Notes: generated by a model not told the origin, from the sequence alone. A stretch of 64,000 bases of DNA from Conus ventricosus (GCA_018398815.1 CM031602.1:101896994-101960993), one strand, 5' to 3'; numbered from the stretch's first letter, positions 35,365 through 47,156 are shown. Translations and numbers: made by a program.

Positions 35365-36865
35365 TTGTTTCCCCGGGAAAAAAAAAAAAAAGAAAGATTT
35401 CTATTTGTGCCCTTGGGTTTAAAAAAAAAGATTTATATTTGTACCCTCAAGGGTTTGAGGAAAAAAAAAAAGGATCTCTATTTGTGCCCTCAAGGGTTTG
35501 AGGGAAGAGGAAAAAAAAAGATTTCTATTTGTGCCCTCAAGGGTTTGAGGAAAGGAAAAAAAAAGAAGAAAGTTTAATTATTATTGTGTATAATATTTGC
35601 ATTTGTTGTTGTTTTTTCTATTTCTATATGTGTTAGGGTGGTTGACATTTCTTTTGGTTGCCTACTCCGTTAAGGGTTTTTTTTTTGGTAGGATTTCTTT
35701 TTGACCCTTCCCCACCTCGGGACCGATAGCCTCAACCTCCTCTTGCTCGAACCTGGCAGCAAGGGGGCAGGGCGTTGAGGAGTCGCTGCCCTTTTCCCCT
35801 AGAGGATTAGAATTTTTGTCCCCTTTCCCAGACTGATAGCCCCAACCTCTTCCTGCGTTTAGCAGGGGACATGGCGTTGGGAGTCAATAGTCTTTCCCTT
35901 CTCATAAATATCTATTTCTTTCGCTTTCCTATTGTTTCAGTTTGATTTTTCCCCTTGCCCCTCAGAGTGTGGGATCAACTTCTCCTCCGTCACGCTAATA
36001 GTGTAGGTGGTGGAGTTGATTACCGCTCTGTCCAAATAAACATCTTATCTTTTGATCAATTTTTTTTTCTGGTGTGGTGCGAGATTTTCTTTGAGTTTGA
36101 GTGAATGTGCATTTATTAATTGATTGTTTATTATTTTGCATTATTGCTGTAGTGTTGTGTATATTGTGAGTGATTTGTTTTTTCCCGTCTCCAGTTTCAC
36201 GGGAGACAGTGACCACTAGGGTGCTGTCCTGTGGGCTTCTTTTGCTTTTCTTGATTTCTGCTCACTATTCCGGTCCTGTGTATCCTTTCATTTCCTTTTC
36301 ACCCCCTTTTTCAAAACTTCTTAAACCTTCTCCTCAATAAGGCTCCTATCTAGTTTTCTTTTCAACATTTTCATCTTTTAGGTAGGATTTCCGCTAGTTT
36401 GTGTTTCTTCCCCTCTTTTTAATTGTTTGTGACCCATTTGTTTTGTAAATTTATATTCATTTTTTGTATAAGGCGGTACATTTGTTTTGTAAATTCGTTT
36501 GAAATTAAGTAAGAAAGAAAGACTGACAACAAGAACTTTTAAGAACTAAAACTTTATAAAGAATTTATTTTCAGAAAACTTTATTGTGTGTATTTCCTTT
36601 CTTAAGGGAAACAGTTTTGCATTAAACTTCATTTTGTTTTCTAAATTCCAAATTGATATCAGTTGCAAATTATTTTTGGAAAATACATTCCTTGGATTTC
36701 ATATCTACCCTGTTTAAGTAAGCTGTTTTCTGTTTATTCCGGAAATTGAATTCTGTATTTGTATATACTATAAATTACGGTTTTGTGAAACATAACATTA
36801 TCATATATCGCCTTATTTTTATTCATACTTTGAGATTGTTTGGTGTTTATATCTGACGATTCATT
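35365..36865 (+). other. Element leader with tandem repeats
   Basis: It begins with about four copies of a 45-50 bp unit (GGGTTTGAGG, poly-A, TCTATTTGTGCCCTCAA) at 35,380-35,575, then two diverged copies of a GATAGCC-CAACCTC unit (about 35,715-35,895). The remainder is T-rich non-coding sequence. The small frame at 35,365-35,577 is the repeat read through and has no recognisable product. Confidence 0.7.
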
Positions 36866-38260
36866 ATGGATGATTTTGATAAATATGTTAAACAAGCGGA
36901 ACGCTTGGGTTTTGATGGAGAGAAACTTACTAACTATGTGCAACAATGCATAGATAGGGCAACAGGCTAAGACAGAGGAAGCTGAAGAAAATAGACTACA
37001 GAGGGAAGCTGAAGAACATAGACTAGAGGGGGAAGAAAATAGACTACAGAGGGAAGCTGAAGAAAATAGACTAGAGAGGGAAGAAAATAGACTACAGAGG
37101 GAAGCTGAAGAAAATAGACTACAGAGGGAAGCTAAATTTGGAGGAAAAAAGATTACAGAGGGAATCTGAAATGAAGAAAAAAAGATTACAGAGGGAAGCT
37201 GAAGCTGAAGAACGTCAATTTAAGTTGAGACAATTAGAACTAGAGACTGATGCTGAAATTAAAAGAATACAGGCATCAAGAGAACCTCCACCAGTTCCAC
37301 CAGTCGGTTCCGCAGCCGCGCCTCAACCAAAAGCGGCATATATTCCAAAGTTGCCGCCTTTCGAGGAAAAAACGGATGACATAGATAGTTTTTTTTCCGT
37401 TTTGAAAGTCACGCAACGTCTTGTGGTTGGCCAAAGGAAAAGTGGACATTGTATATTGCGTCGTTGTTTAAGGGTAGCGCTTTGACATTGTACCACTCAC
37501 TGGCAGCGAAACAAAATTTAACTTGGGATCAGTTGAAAGAAGAACTCCTCAAGAAATTTCAATGTTCTGCTGATCGTTTTCACGAACGTTTCCGTTCTGT
37601 GCGCCCTGAAAAGGAGAATCGTTTTCCGTCGTTTCTGATCCGTATGAGTCATTGTTTGGATCGATGGATCGTTTTTATCTAAAACGAACAAGACTTTTCA
37701 GTCACTGCGAGATCTCCTTCTTAGAGAACAACTTTTCCAGAGCGTGAGCAAAGATCTGGCCACTTTCCTTAAAGAAAGGCAATTTGAAAACGTTGAGGAA
37801 ATGTGTCAGATGGCTGATCAATATTGTATCGCTCACCCAGATAAGGGCGTGGCTAGGAAAGGAGAATTTTCCATCTTTGAGTGTCATGCGTCATGTACTA
37901 TCCCATCAGGACAGGGAAGTTACAGGAAAGGAAATCGTGGGTCATTTTTGAGTCCTCAAGGATATACCTATCCTAGGAACGCACAGGGATCTTTCCGCGG
38001 TTCGAGATGACTTTCGTCAATACCATTACTCACCCCCGGGACAGACCCTTACTTTCTCAGCAAACGTTTCCAAAGGTCGTGGACAACGACCACCACGTAG
38101 ACCTTTTGGGCCAGTTCGTGGCCAGAACAGAAGTTCACAAAATCATCAGCTGCCGATCAGACAATGCGCTGTTTCTTTTGTGATGGCAAGTTCCATCTGA
38201 AACAGAATTGCCCTTTCAGACCGGGTGATTCAAAACCCGCATTATCTCCACTGATTGTGA
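36866..38260 (+). pseudogene. Gag with coiled coil and CCHC zinc knuckle, frameshifted
   Basis: ATG at 36,866 opens MDDFDKYVKQAERLGFDGEK. A frameshift at about 36,960 leads into a charged coiled coil built from 27-base repeats (ENRLQREAE-like units, 36,970-37,200). Then come KAAYIPKLPPFEEKTDDIDS and, shifted again, YIASLFKGSALTLYHSLA and KFQCSADRFHERFRSVRPEK, the capsid-type core of gypsy Gag. A later frame has FLKERQFENVEEMCQMADQY. The RNA-binding knuckle CFFCDGKFHLKQNC (38,170-38,211; C-x2-C-x4-H-x4-C) is intact. At least four frame breaks. Gag would package element RNA into virus-like particles. Confidence 0.8.
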
Positions 38261-38299
38261 AGAAGGCCTTGTTTTGACACCAGATCAATCTGTTGATGG

Positions 38300-38640
38300 A
38301 CTGGTGTTAGAAAAGGGGAGCCATCAATGGATTGCAGGCTTCGGTTTTGCGAGACACTGGGTGCACCACTGCTGGTGTACGGAAATCTTCCGTGCTTCAA
38401 GACCAGTATCTCAACACTGTCCAAAAGTGTAAGGTCGTTTGGAGGCAAGATTGAAACGTTTCCGCTGGCGAAAATTTCAGTCGACACACCGTACTACTCC
38501 GGCTTTCTTACCGCCTGTGTCTTTGATAACCCAGTCTGCGACTTGATCTTGGGCAATTTGCCAGGTGTCGCTACAGTACATGGTGGTGCTGGAGGATCGT
38601 TTTTCCTTGTCTTGTGAGTACTAGATCTAATGTCATAGAG
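38300..38640 (+). pseudogene. Aspartic protease
   Basis: VLRDTGCTT with the catalytic DTG at 38,353-38,361 follows the Gag knuckle by about 150 bases. After a frameshift, FPLAKISVDTPYYSGFLTAC and VCDLILGNLPGV give the later strands, with the same LILGNLPG turn seen in the relic at 14,463-15,116. It cleaves the Gag-Pol polyprotein. Two frameshifts. Confidence 0.8.
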
Positions 38641-40170
38641 CAGGGAAAGGCTACAAAGCCGCTAAAAGTCTCAAAACTGGATGAACTCCAGATTACCCCA
38701 GATGATTTAAAAGAAATGCAGGGAAAAGACGAGACGCTGACGACAATACTTTCTGCTGCTAAACAGACTGTCACTGACGTACAAACGGACAAACCACGTA
38801 CATACTGGACTCTAACATTCTCTACAGGTGTGTACCTGGACAGGACAACAGACAGGTTGTGGTTCCAAAACCACTTAGAGAAACAGTGCTGCACACGGCT
38901 CATGATGCATTGTTCGCTGGTCACTGTGGGATCAAAAGAACATTAAAGAGAGTTCTTGATTCTTTTTATTGGCCGGGTGTCACAAAGGAAGTTACGAAAT
39001 ACTGCCGCTCATGTGACATCTGCCAAAAGACATCTCAGAAAGGTCGCGTCCCATGTGCACCTTTGCACAAAATGCCTCTCATTTCCGTTCCATTTCGGAA
39101 GGTAGCTATTGATCTTGTTGGAACCGCTACCACTGTCTTCTTCGGGATATCGCTATATCTTGACTTTGGTGGATACAGCGACAAGGTATCCAGAAGCGAT
39201 TCCACTGAAGAAAATTGATACAGTATCTGTCGCTGAAGCCTTACTTGCAATTTTTTCCAGAGTGGGTCTTCCAGACGAAATTCTCTCGGATTGTGGAACG
39301 CAATTCATTTCTGATCTCATGAGAGAAATTTACAGACTGTTGTCAATCTCTTCCATTTCAACCACGCCATATCATCCCCAATCGAATGGCATGGTTGAAC
39401 GTTTCAATGGAACGTTAAAGTCCATGTTGAGAAAGGTTGCAAGGCAAGAGCCCCAGGAATGGGATCGTTTCATACCGGCTTTGCTTTTTGCATACAGGGA
39501 AATGCCGAACGAAACGCTGGGATTCTCACCATTTGAGCTTCTTTTCGGACACTCACCAAGGGGTCCTTTTGGATCTGTTGATGACACAATGGACGGAAAA
39601 GACGGACATACCTGACAGTAAAACTGTTTACCAATACGTTTATGAACTGCATAATCGTTTGAAGGATGCCCATGTGAGCTTGCTCAACAGTCAGCTGATA
39701 GGAAAACAGATGTGTTACAAGGTCTTGCAGACAGAAAAGCAAAGGCACGTTCCTTTAGTGTAGGGATAAAGTCCTTGTATTACTCACTGATGAACATAAC
39801 AAGCTTCGTGTTATGTGGAAGGGTCCTTTTCAGGTGGTCGAAAAAACTTTCTGAAGTAAATTATAAGATCAAAATGGCAAACACTGAGAAGGTATTTCAT
39901 GTGAACATGTTGAAGAAGTATGTTGAACGTACAAATGTTGCCATCAACCAGTCAGTTAAGTGGATATGTCCTATGTCAGAAACTGATGTCAACATGACAG
40001 ACATTATCAGTGATGAATTTGTACCCAATGTAACGTACAGGGACAGATCAAAGGTTATGAAAACAGCAAATGTAGGAATGTTAACATCTACCAGTGCAGA
40101 TGAATGTTGTACCCCTTCCTTTCTGTCTATCAAAGGTGAAACCTATGAGGGTGTGGTTCTGGTCGAATGA
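38640..40170 (+). pseudogene. Integrase, all three domains, frameshifted
   Basis: After a linker (KPLKVSKLDELQITPDDLKE) the zinc-binding domain shows HDALFAGHCG and WPGVTKEVTKYCRSCDIC. The core has KVAIDLVG (first D, about 39,105), then after a frameshift YRYILTLVDTATRYPEAIPL, DEILSDCGTQFISDL (second D, about 39,290) and YHPQSNGMVERFNGTLKSML (catalytic E, about 39,393). The C-terminal region includes MWKGPFQVVEK in shifted frame and NYKIKMANTEKVFHVNMLKK (39,860-39,920). The DDE triad is complete. It joins element DNA to the chromosome. It lies upstream of RT, the diagnostic feature of this element. Confidence 0.9.
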
Positions 40171-40700
40171 TTTGTCTACAAGTCAAACAGAACAGCTCAA
40201 AGACATTTTGAAAGACTTTCAGGATGTGTTGACGGATACCCCAGGTACAGTAACTGGTATTGAACCCCATAGTATTCAGTTAACTTCTGAAATAACCAGT
40301 GCGAACCAGACCATAACCCCCTCCCATTTGCAAAAAAAAGAGGTGGTTGAGAGAGAAATCAATGTAATGCTGGATTAAAGGTGATAGAACCTTTCTACGT
40401 CTCCGTACAGCTCACCAGTTGTATTGGTGGACAAACCTGATGGATCGGTGCGTTTTCTGCATCGATTAACAGAAAAGTAAATAAGATCACTGTGTTCGAT
40501 GGCCGAGCCTATCCCAGACATTGAAGAACTTCTGTGTCAGCTCTCAGAAGAAAACTATTTTGTGAAAGTATACTTGACTAAAGGAAATTTCAATTTTACT
40601 GTTGAACCAGTGCCTGGAACAAAAAAATGTCATGGGAGATTTGTTGTCACGTGCATGAATATTCATGGACAAATGTAACTGTCTTCAAGGGAAAGACTAT
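40094..40700 (+). pseudogene. Reverse transcriptase N-terminal part, truncated
   Basis: QTEQLKDILKDFQDVLTDTP, then SIQLTSEITSANQTITPSHL and KKEVVEREINVMLD are the standard lead-in to gypsy RT. After a frameshift SSPVVLVDKPDGSVRF-like residues (40,400-40,460), PIPDIEELLCQLSEENYFVK and a degenerate first-catalytic-region (VYLTKGNF, where D is expected before L) follow. The similarity ends at about 40,690. YXDD, thumb and RNase H are absent. This follows integrase directly. Confidence 0.85.
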
Positions 40701-41536
40701 TCCTGTTTTTGTCTTTCTTTAAAGATTACGGTGTGATCACTTTTGACAGTGCATTGTATGCCTATTGACTGTTTAAATCAGTGGTATTTATGCATAAATT
40801 TTGCTTATTGAAGTGACTATATGTTTTGCAAGCAAACAACTACTTGATGTTGATGTAATACATATTTATTCTTTGATAAACAATGGGAAAAAATCAAGTA
40901 CTATTTAGTCTAATTTGCTTGTGAAGATGAATATATATATATGTGTGATGAGCAAATAACTCTTTAGAAATGTATATACACATGTTTTGATTGTGCAATG
41001 AGACAAACCAATTGTTTTCATTTGTCATTGTCAACAATGGGGAAGCATGTGACTTTTCAATGGACTATAACAATACATGTGGGGAAAAAGAAACTATGTT
41101 TAAATTATGTTTATTTTGTTTACAATGTTATTGAGAAACATTCACACTTGAAGTATTCTCATTTTCATGAGGTTTTGAAACATATGATGTGAGACAAAGA
41201 TCGATGGAAAATATGTGCTTCACATCTTAATGTATGAACACAATTTGTACTTTGAATTGGTATAATCCCTAATTTTTTATCCATGTAATTTGTGAATTGT
41301 ATCTTGTGGAAAAATGGTGATCAATTATGAATGTTTTTTTTTTAAAAAGATTGAAAGTTTGAAAATATGCTATTTATGGTGGATCATGGTGATTGATTCT
41401 ATACGTTGATTATTAATTTGGTGAATCATGTGCGATGGTTACACATTTTGAGATTCATGGCTGAAGATGTGTTAAGTGAAGTTGTATATCCTTTAAAAAA
41501 TTTTCTGGAGAAAATTTTTTCATCCCAGGATGGGGG
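40700..41536. other. AT-rich non-coding tail of the element
   Basis: No coding signal in about 840 bases. It occupies the place where the rest of RT and RNase H would lie. It ends in the purine tract AGGATGGGGG (41,527-41,536), the likely plus-strand primer site. Confidence 0.7.
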
Positions 41537-42626
41537 TGTCATGTGACGTAGCCTCACATCAAGGCATGTGACGCTCCATCACATGTAGTTAGTGATATGA
41601 ATCATTTCCCCGTGCCACAATTAAAGGAAGAATATTCATATGGCTTGACTAGTGTAGCGGGCGTCCCCAAATAATTGTGAGTATGACTCATTCAAGAAAC
41701 GAATGTGGTCATTGGGTGAAAGTGACCACTGAGTGATAGTTTAACAAGGGCTGGTAAGGTAAGGTGCTGGTCATGTGTTTTGAACACTGAGTATGCACTC
41801 ACAGGAGAAGGGAGGAAAGAGTCAGTTTTAACCCAGCAGATGGCCTAGAGACTCGAACCTGTCAGGACGGTGGTCCTCTTTGCTGACCAGTCATTACCAG
41901 CCCCTTTACCCTTTTACCCTTCGCCCTTCACCCTTCACCTTTCACCCCGTGAGGTGGTTGAAGATGGCCATGGTGTGAGGAACACACTGGTAGTTCAGCC
42001 CCAGCAGGTACCAACTCCAGGGAGAGGAGTTGAAGCTCGTCGTTTCTCAGAGACAGAAGAACTCCAGGAAGGAAGTCGAGACTCGTATCTCCAGGACAGG
42101 AGAATCGAGGGGCAGTATATTGTCTCAGAGAGACGGGAATTAGGAAGCAGGGAGCTTTTTTCTTGAGGCAGGCAGGTCCTCAGTGATTACGGAGTTATGT
42201 ATTCTCCTGTTCGGATTTTTGGATAACGGAATGTGAAGGCCATAGCTTTATAGAAGCGGAACTAGACTATTCTACTCTCGGTGTGAGGAGAATCATGTGT
42301 GAAGATGATTTGTCCTTTAGTGTAAAGAGAGATACATGTGTGAAGATTGATTGTCTCTCGGTGTGAGGAGAGATACATGTGTGAGATTGATTTGTCTCTC
42401 GGTGTGAGGAAGAACATGTGTGCAGATTTATTTGTCTCTCAGTGTGGAGAGAGATACAGTTGTAAACTCTGTTACAAGTGGTTGATGATTTAGTAAATTG
42501 TTTTCCCTGAAGGAGAGGGGAGAAGAAAAACATTCGGTAGTGCGCCTTTTGGTTGTTTGGAAAGATTGCGTGTGCGTATGGAGTAAATGCTGTCAGAATG
42601 CGGTATGCAAGAGTGACAGTGTGACA
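41537..42626 (+). repeat. 3' LTR
   Basis: 1,090 bases, TGTCATGTGACG to GTGTGACA, near-identical to the 5' LTR. Differences are mainly single-base gains and losses, especially in the 42-bp repeat block (42,290-42,470). Confidence 0.95.
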
Positions 42627-42631
42627 AAGTG
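42627..42631. other. Target-site duplication, right copy (AAGTG)
   Basis: AAGTG directly after the 3' LTR terminal ACA, then ATTGCTCGTTCTTTG, which continues arm B. Confidence 0.95.
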
Positions 42632-43000
42632 ATTGCTCGTTCTTTGTTTTCATTGTCGAATGTGTTTTTAAAAATGTTTCCTGAGAAGAGCAAAGAGGTG
42701 GAACCGCGTCATGTATGTCCTGTAATTTGTTCGCTCTTTTGTCTTGCGGAATAGTATTTTTTTGTTTTAATATTCCGCCTATTGATCAGGGCCACCTCCT
42801 GCACGGACGTGTGGCAATGGCTGTCTCAAATTGTGTGATCCTTCCTGTCTCTGTGAACAATGTAAGCTCCAAGAACAACTCGCGCACGACTTTGATTATT
42901 TTTTCCAGTTTAAATGTAAAACGGCCTGAAAAGGAGCAGCGTGCACAATTGTTACCTCGATTTTATTCTCTATTATACATATTGGACAGAAACAGACATG
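42632..43000 (+). mobile_element. 5' fragment of the L1/Tx1-type LINE
   Basis: It mirrors 3,352-3,735, including SSLNVKRPEKEQRAQLLPRF of the leader/endonuclease start. It stops at GACAGAAACAGACA (about 43,000), the outer end of arm B. Confidence 0.85.
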
Positions 43001-43219
43001 GCTGTTGTTGTGTTTGTTGTTGTTGATGTCGTACTCTGGCTAAAAGACTCAAGGGGAAAATCCAGACGCCGAAGAAATTTCCTTGGTCAGCGGCATCATT
43101 TGGGGATGAGAACATTAGTGTGTGCCCTTTTTTTTTTTCCCCTGTGACAGGGAAAACCCACACTCCACTTCGGGGAAACTGGGGTTGAACCGAGAAACAC
43201 TTTTCCCTGAAGATGACCA

Positions 43220-46200
43220 GGGCGACGGGCGGCAGGAGCTAAAATAAAAAAACTCCTAAACTTAACAAAAAGAAACAGACGCTAAAGATAAAAACAGGGG
43301 GAAAACAGAGCAAAAAAGCTTAAAAAAAAAAGAGATTCCTGAAGTAAAAAAAAAACAGACTGTTGACGAGAACAAAGAAAAAGTTGACAAAAAACTGACA
43401 AAGGAAACAGATTTTGAAACTTAACAAAGGAAACAGACTGCTGAAGCTTAACAAAAGGAAACGGTTTATGAAGCTTAACAAAGGAAACGGATTTTTTGAA
43501 GCTTAACGAAGGAAACAGACTGCTGAAGTTAAAAAGGAACAGACTGCTGGCTAAAAAAAGGGAAAACAGACTGCTGAAGTAAACAGAGCAAACAAATTGT
43601 TGAAGCGAAAATACACCCCGTTCAAGCGTACCACAACATACAGACTGCTGAGGCTCAACTCAGATCAACCTAAAAAATTCAGAGGCACTGTTGAAATTCA
43701 GCCGCAAACGCCCCTCTAAAGGTGAACTTGCAAACGCCGTTTAAAGTGTAAAGAAAAAAACGACAGTTGGGGCTATAAAGAAGGGGGCTGCTAGAGTGTA
43801 AACAAGCAGATGCGGGAGATGTAAACGCAGACTGTAGAGCAGGAGAGAATTAACAGACTGTGGAGAAAGAGAAAATTTAACAAATGTGGAGCAGGAGAGA
43901 ATTAAAGACTGTGGGAGGAGAGAAAACAACTGCGGGAGGAGAGAACAGACAGACTGCTGGAGCAGGAGAGACAGACGGGGGGGGGGGTTTGCGGGGAGAG
44001 GAGAAATTAAAAACAGACGTGGAGCGGGAAAAATTTTAACGATGTAGAGCAGGAGAGTTAACAGACTGCTGGAGCGGAGAAAATTTAAACCCAGACTGTG
44101 GGCACGAGAGAATTAACAGAGCGGGAGAAATTAACAGACGCTGAAGCAGGGGGAAAATTAAAGGGGGACAGGGAGAGAAAACAGACTGCTGGAGCATAAA
44201 GAACAGACGACTGAAAAGCTGGGAAAACAGATGCTGGAGCTGGAGAGAGCAACAGACTGCTAGGCTGGAGAGAGCAAACAGACGCTGGAGCAGGAGATTT
44301 TTAACGGATGGGAGCGGAGAGGGGAAAACCGACTGGGGATCAGTAAAGAACAGACAGACTGCTAAGCTGGAGAAAAAGGGCTGCTGGAGCTGGAGAGAGC
44401 AAACAGACTGCAGAGCTGGAGAAAACGGGTGCGGGAGCTGGAGAGAGAAAACAGACTCCAAAATCGGGAGAGAGCAAACAGCTGCTAAAGCTGGAGAAAG
44501 GGGCTGCTGGAGGGGAGAGAGAAAACAGAAGCAAAGGGGAGAAGAAAAAGGACTGCTAGGCTGGAGAGGAAAACAGATTAAAAAAGCTGGAGAGAGAAAA
44601 CAGACTGTTTGACTGGAGAGAGCAAACAACTGCTAAACTGGAGAGAGAAAACAGACTGTGGCTGGAGAGAGCAAAAGATGCTAAGCTGGAGAGAGAAAAC
44701 AGACTCCTAAAGGGAGAGACAAACAACTGCTAAGCGGGAAAAAACTGTGCTGGAGGGGAGGAGGAAAAACAGATGCTAGGCGGAGAGAGCAAACAGACTG
44801 CTAGAGCTGGAGAAGCAAACAGATACTGGAGTAAGAGAAAACAGACTGCCGGACTGGGGGGGGGCAAACGACTGCTAAAGTGGGGAGAAACAGACTGCGA
44901 GCTGGAGAGAGCAAACAACTGCTAGAGCTGGAGAGAGAAAAACAGATTACTAAAGCGGAGGAGCAAAAAAAGGACTCTGGAGGGGAGAGATCAAACAGCT
45001 GCTAAAGCTGGGGAGACAAACAGACTACGGAGCTGCAGAAGCAACCTGCTAAAGCTGGAGAGGCAAACACTGCTAGAGTGGAGAGAGCAAACGACTGCTA
45101 AAGCTGAGAGAGCAAACAGATGCTAGAGCCGGAGAGAGCAAAAAACTGCGGAGCTGGGGAGAGCAAACAGATGCTAGAGTGGGGAGGAAAATGGGGACTG
45201 TGAGCTGGCGAGAGAAACCACGTGTACTGGGGATAACAGACGCTAAAGTGGAAAACATAGGCTGGAGGTAAACGGCCACAGATTGTGGAGCTGGGGGAAA
45301 ACAAAGGAAATGCTGGAGGTAGATAAAACAACGACTGCTGGAGCAGCAGAGCCGCTGTGGCATAAACAGACAAACAAACAGCTGTGGAGTGAACAAGCAA
45401 ACACTCTGCTGGAGTGAAGGAGCAGACAGACGGTAAAAACGGAGAGGGAAAAAGACTGTGGAGCTGGCAGAGCAAACAGACTGCGGCGATGAACAGAACA
45501 AACAAACAGACTGCTGGACTGAACGAGAAAACACTCTGTGGGATGAACGGAGCAACAGACGGGAAAAGGAAAGGGGAAAAGGACTGTGGAGCGGAAGAGA
45601 AAAGGAAAGGGGGAGCTGGAGAGAACAAACAGTCTTGGGAGGTAAACGAAAAATCAGACGTTCGAGGGAACAAGCAACTGCTGAAGGTGAACACAGAAAA
45701 CAGATTGGGGGAACACAGAAAACGATGCGGAGTTAAAGAGCAAACAGACTTCTGGAGGTGAACGAGCAGACGCTGAGGTGAACAGAGGAGATGCTGGATG
45801 AAAGAGCAAAAAACTTTGGGGGTGAAAGAGCAGACTGCAAGGTGAACAGAGCAGATGTGGATGAACAGAGCAAAAAATTCGGCGGTGAACAGGCGCTGCA
45901 GAGGGAACAAGCAGCCTCCGAGATGAACAAGCAAACAGACTTCGGGAGGTGAACGAGCAACTGCGGAGATGAACAGAGAAACAGACTTCTGGAGGTGAAC
46001 AGAGAGACTGGGGAGAAAAACAAACAAAATTTGGAGGGAACAGAGCAGACTGTGGAGATAAAGAGAAAAACCCCTTTGGAGGTGAACAAGCAGACTCTAA
46101 AATGAACAGGCAGACGCGGAGGGAACAGGCAAACCTGCTGGAGGGAACAGGCAAACCCCGACTGCTGGAGGTGAAAAAGGACAAACAGACGCGGGAGGGA

Positions 46201-46450
46201 ACGAGCAACAAAACTGCTGGAGGGAAACAAAAAAAGATGCTGGAGGTAAACAGAGCAAAAGACGCGGAGGTGACAGAACAAACGACTGTGGAGGTGAACA
46301 GAGAAACGACTGCTGAGGGTAAAAAAGGCAAACAGACTCTGGAGGAAATAGAGCAAACAATGCTGGGGGTGAACAGAGAAAAACGACGTGGAGGTGAACG
46401 AGCAAACAGACTGTGGGGGTGAACGAGCAAACAGTTGGGAATGGGAGGAA
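43220..46450. repeat. 27-bp minisatellite, about 3.2 kb
   Basis: The core unit resembles GAGAGAGCAAACAGACTGCT GGAGCTG, with sub-variants GGTGAACAGAGCAAACAGAC in the right half (after about 45,650). Unit length is 27, so the frames stay partly open and give repeated LSPAPAVCL-like minus-strand frames up to 309 codons. Those show no sign of being genes. Units differ mostly by short deletions. Confidence 0.85.
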
Positions 46451-46620
46451 AAACAGATGTGGAGCTAAAAAGTGAAAGTTGACGGCTGACACAGAGGTTA
46501 AGGGAATGGGGATCAAGGGCGCGCGTAAAAACCCCCCGGGAGCTATGAATGACAGCATTGATTGGACACGCATTTTACAGGACGGCGCAGTAAACCCCTT
46601 ATTTCAATGCAAAACGAAGA
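46451..46620. other. Unique spacer
   Basis: About 150 bases with no recognisable content between the minisatellite and the GA/GT tracts. Confidence 0.4.
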
Positions 46621-46723
46621 GGAGAGAGGAGAGAGAGGGGAGAGAGAGAGAGAGGAAGAAGAGAGAGCGAGCGGAGAGAGAGAGTGGTGAGTGGTGTGTT
46701 TTTTGGTGTGTGTGTGTGTGGTG

Positions 46724-46754
<31 letters not shown>

Positions 46755-46835
46755 TGTGGTGTGTGTTGTGTGTGTGTGTGGGGTGTGTGTGTGTGTGTGT
46801 GGTGTGTGTGTGTGTGTGTTGTGTGTTGTGGACTA
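46615..46835. repeat. (GA)n then (GT)n microsatellites
   Basis: GA-rich tract 46,615-46,690 and imperfect GT tract 46,700-46,830. Confidence 0.9.
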
Positions 46836-47049
46836 TTTGCCCCCACTAATTGACCTCTTATAAACAGAACATTTCGGGGATAAAAATGTTTCTTTTTTCC
46901 AGGAGAATGCACAGTTGTTTTAAACTACCATTCTTTATTTGTCCCTGCCCCCAAATCCTCCCGGGGTTGCTTCCGTCTCCCCCCCTAAACACCCTTTCTT
47001 TTAATCTTTTTACCTCATGTACACGTGTATGTGCATGTGTTCTCGAGCG

Positions 47050-47156
47050 CCCCCTACACACACACACACCCCAACCACACACAACACACACACCACACCA
47101 CACACACAAAACCACACACACACACACACACACACACACCACGCACGCACGCACGC

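Larger units (their letters stand above)
34222..42626 (+). mobile_element. LTR retrotransposon with Gmr1-like order (gag-PR-INT-RT), internally deleted
   Basis: An 8.4 kb element with two LTRs of about 1.1 kb, TG...CA ends (TGTCATGTGACG to GTGTGACA), a 5-bp AAGTG duplication, a primer-binding-site-like TGGTGACCCCGACTCC at 35,325-35,340 and a purine-rich tract just before the 3' LTR. The coding order is Gag coiled coil, CCHC knuckle, protease, integrase, then the N-terminal part of RT. Most of RT and all of RNase H are missing, so it is non-autonomous. Frames are broken by single-base changes. Confidence 0.95.

Noticed and set aside
44036..46573. Long minus-strand frames rich in L, S, P, F, C, up to 309 codons
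   Set aside because: By-products of the 27-bp minisatellite, whose period is divisible by three. No start context or domain supports a gene, although a repetitive protein cannot be fully excluded.
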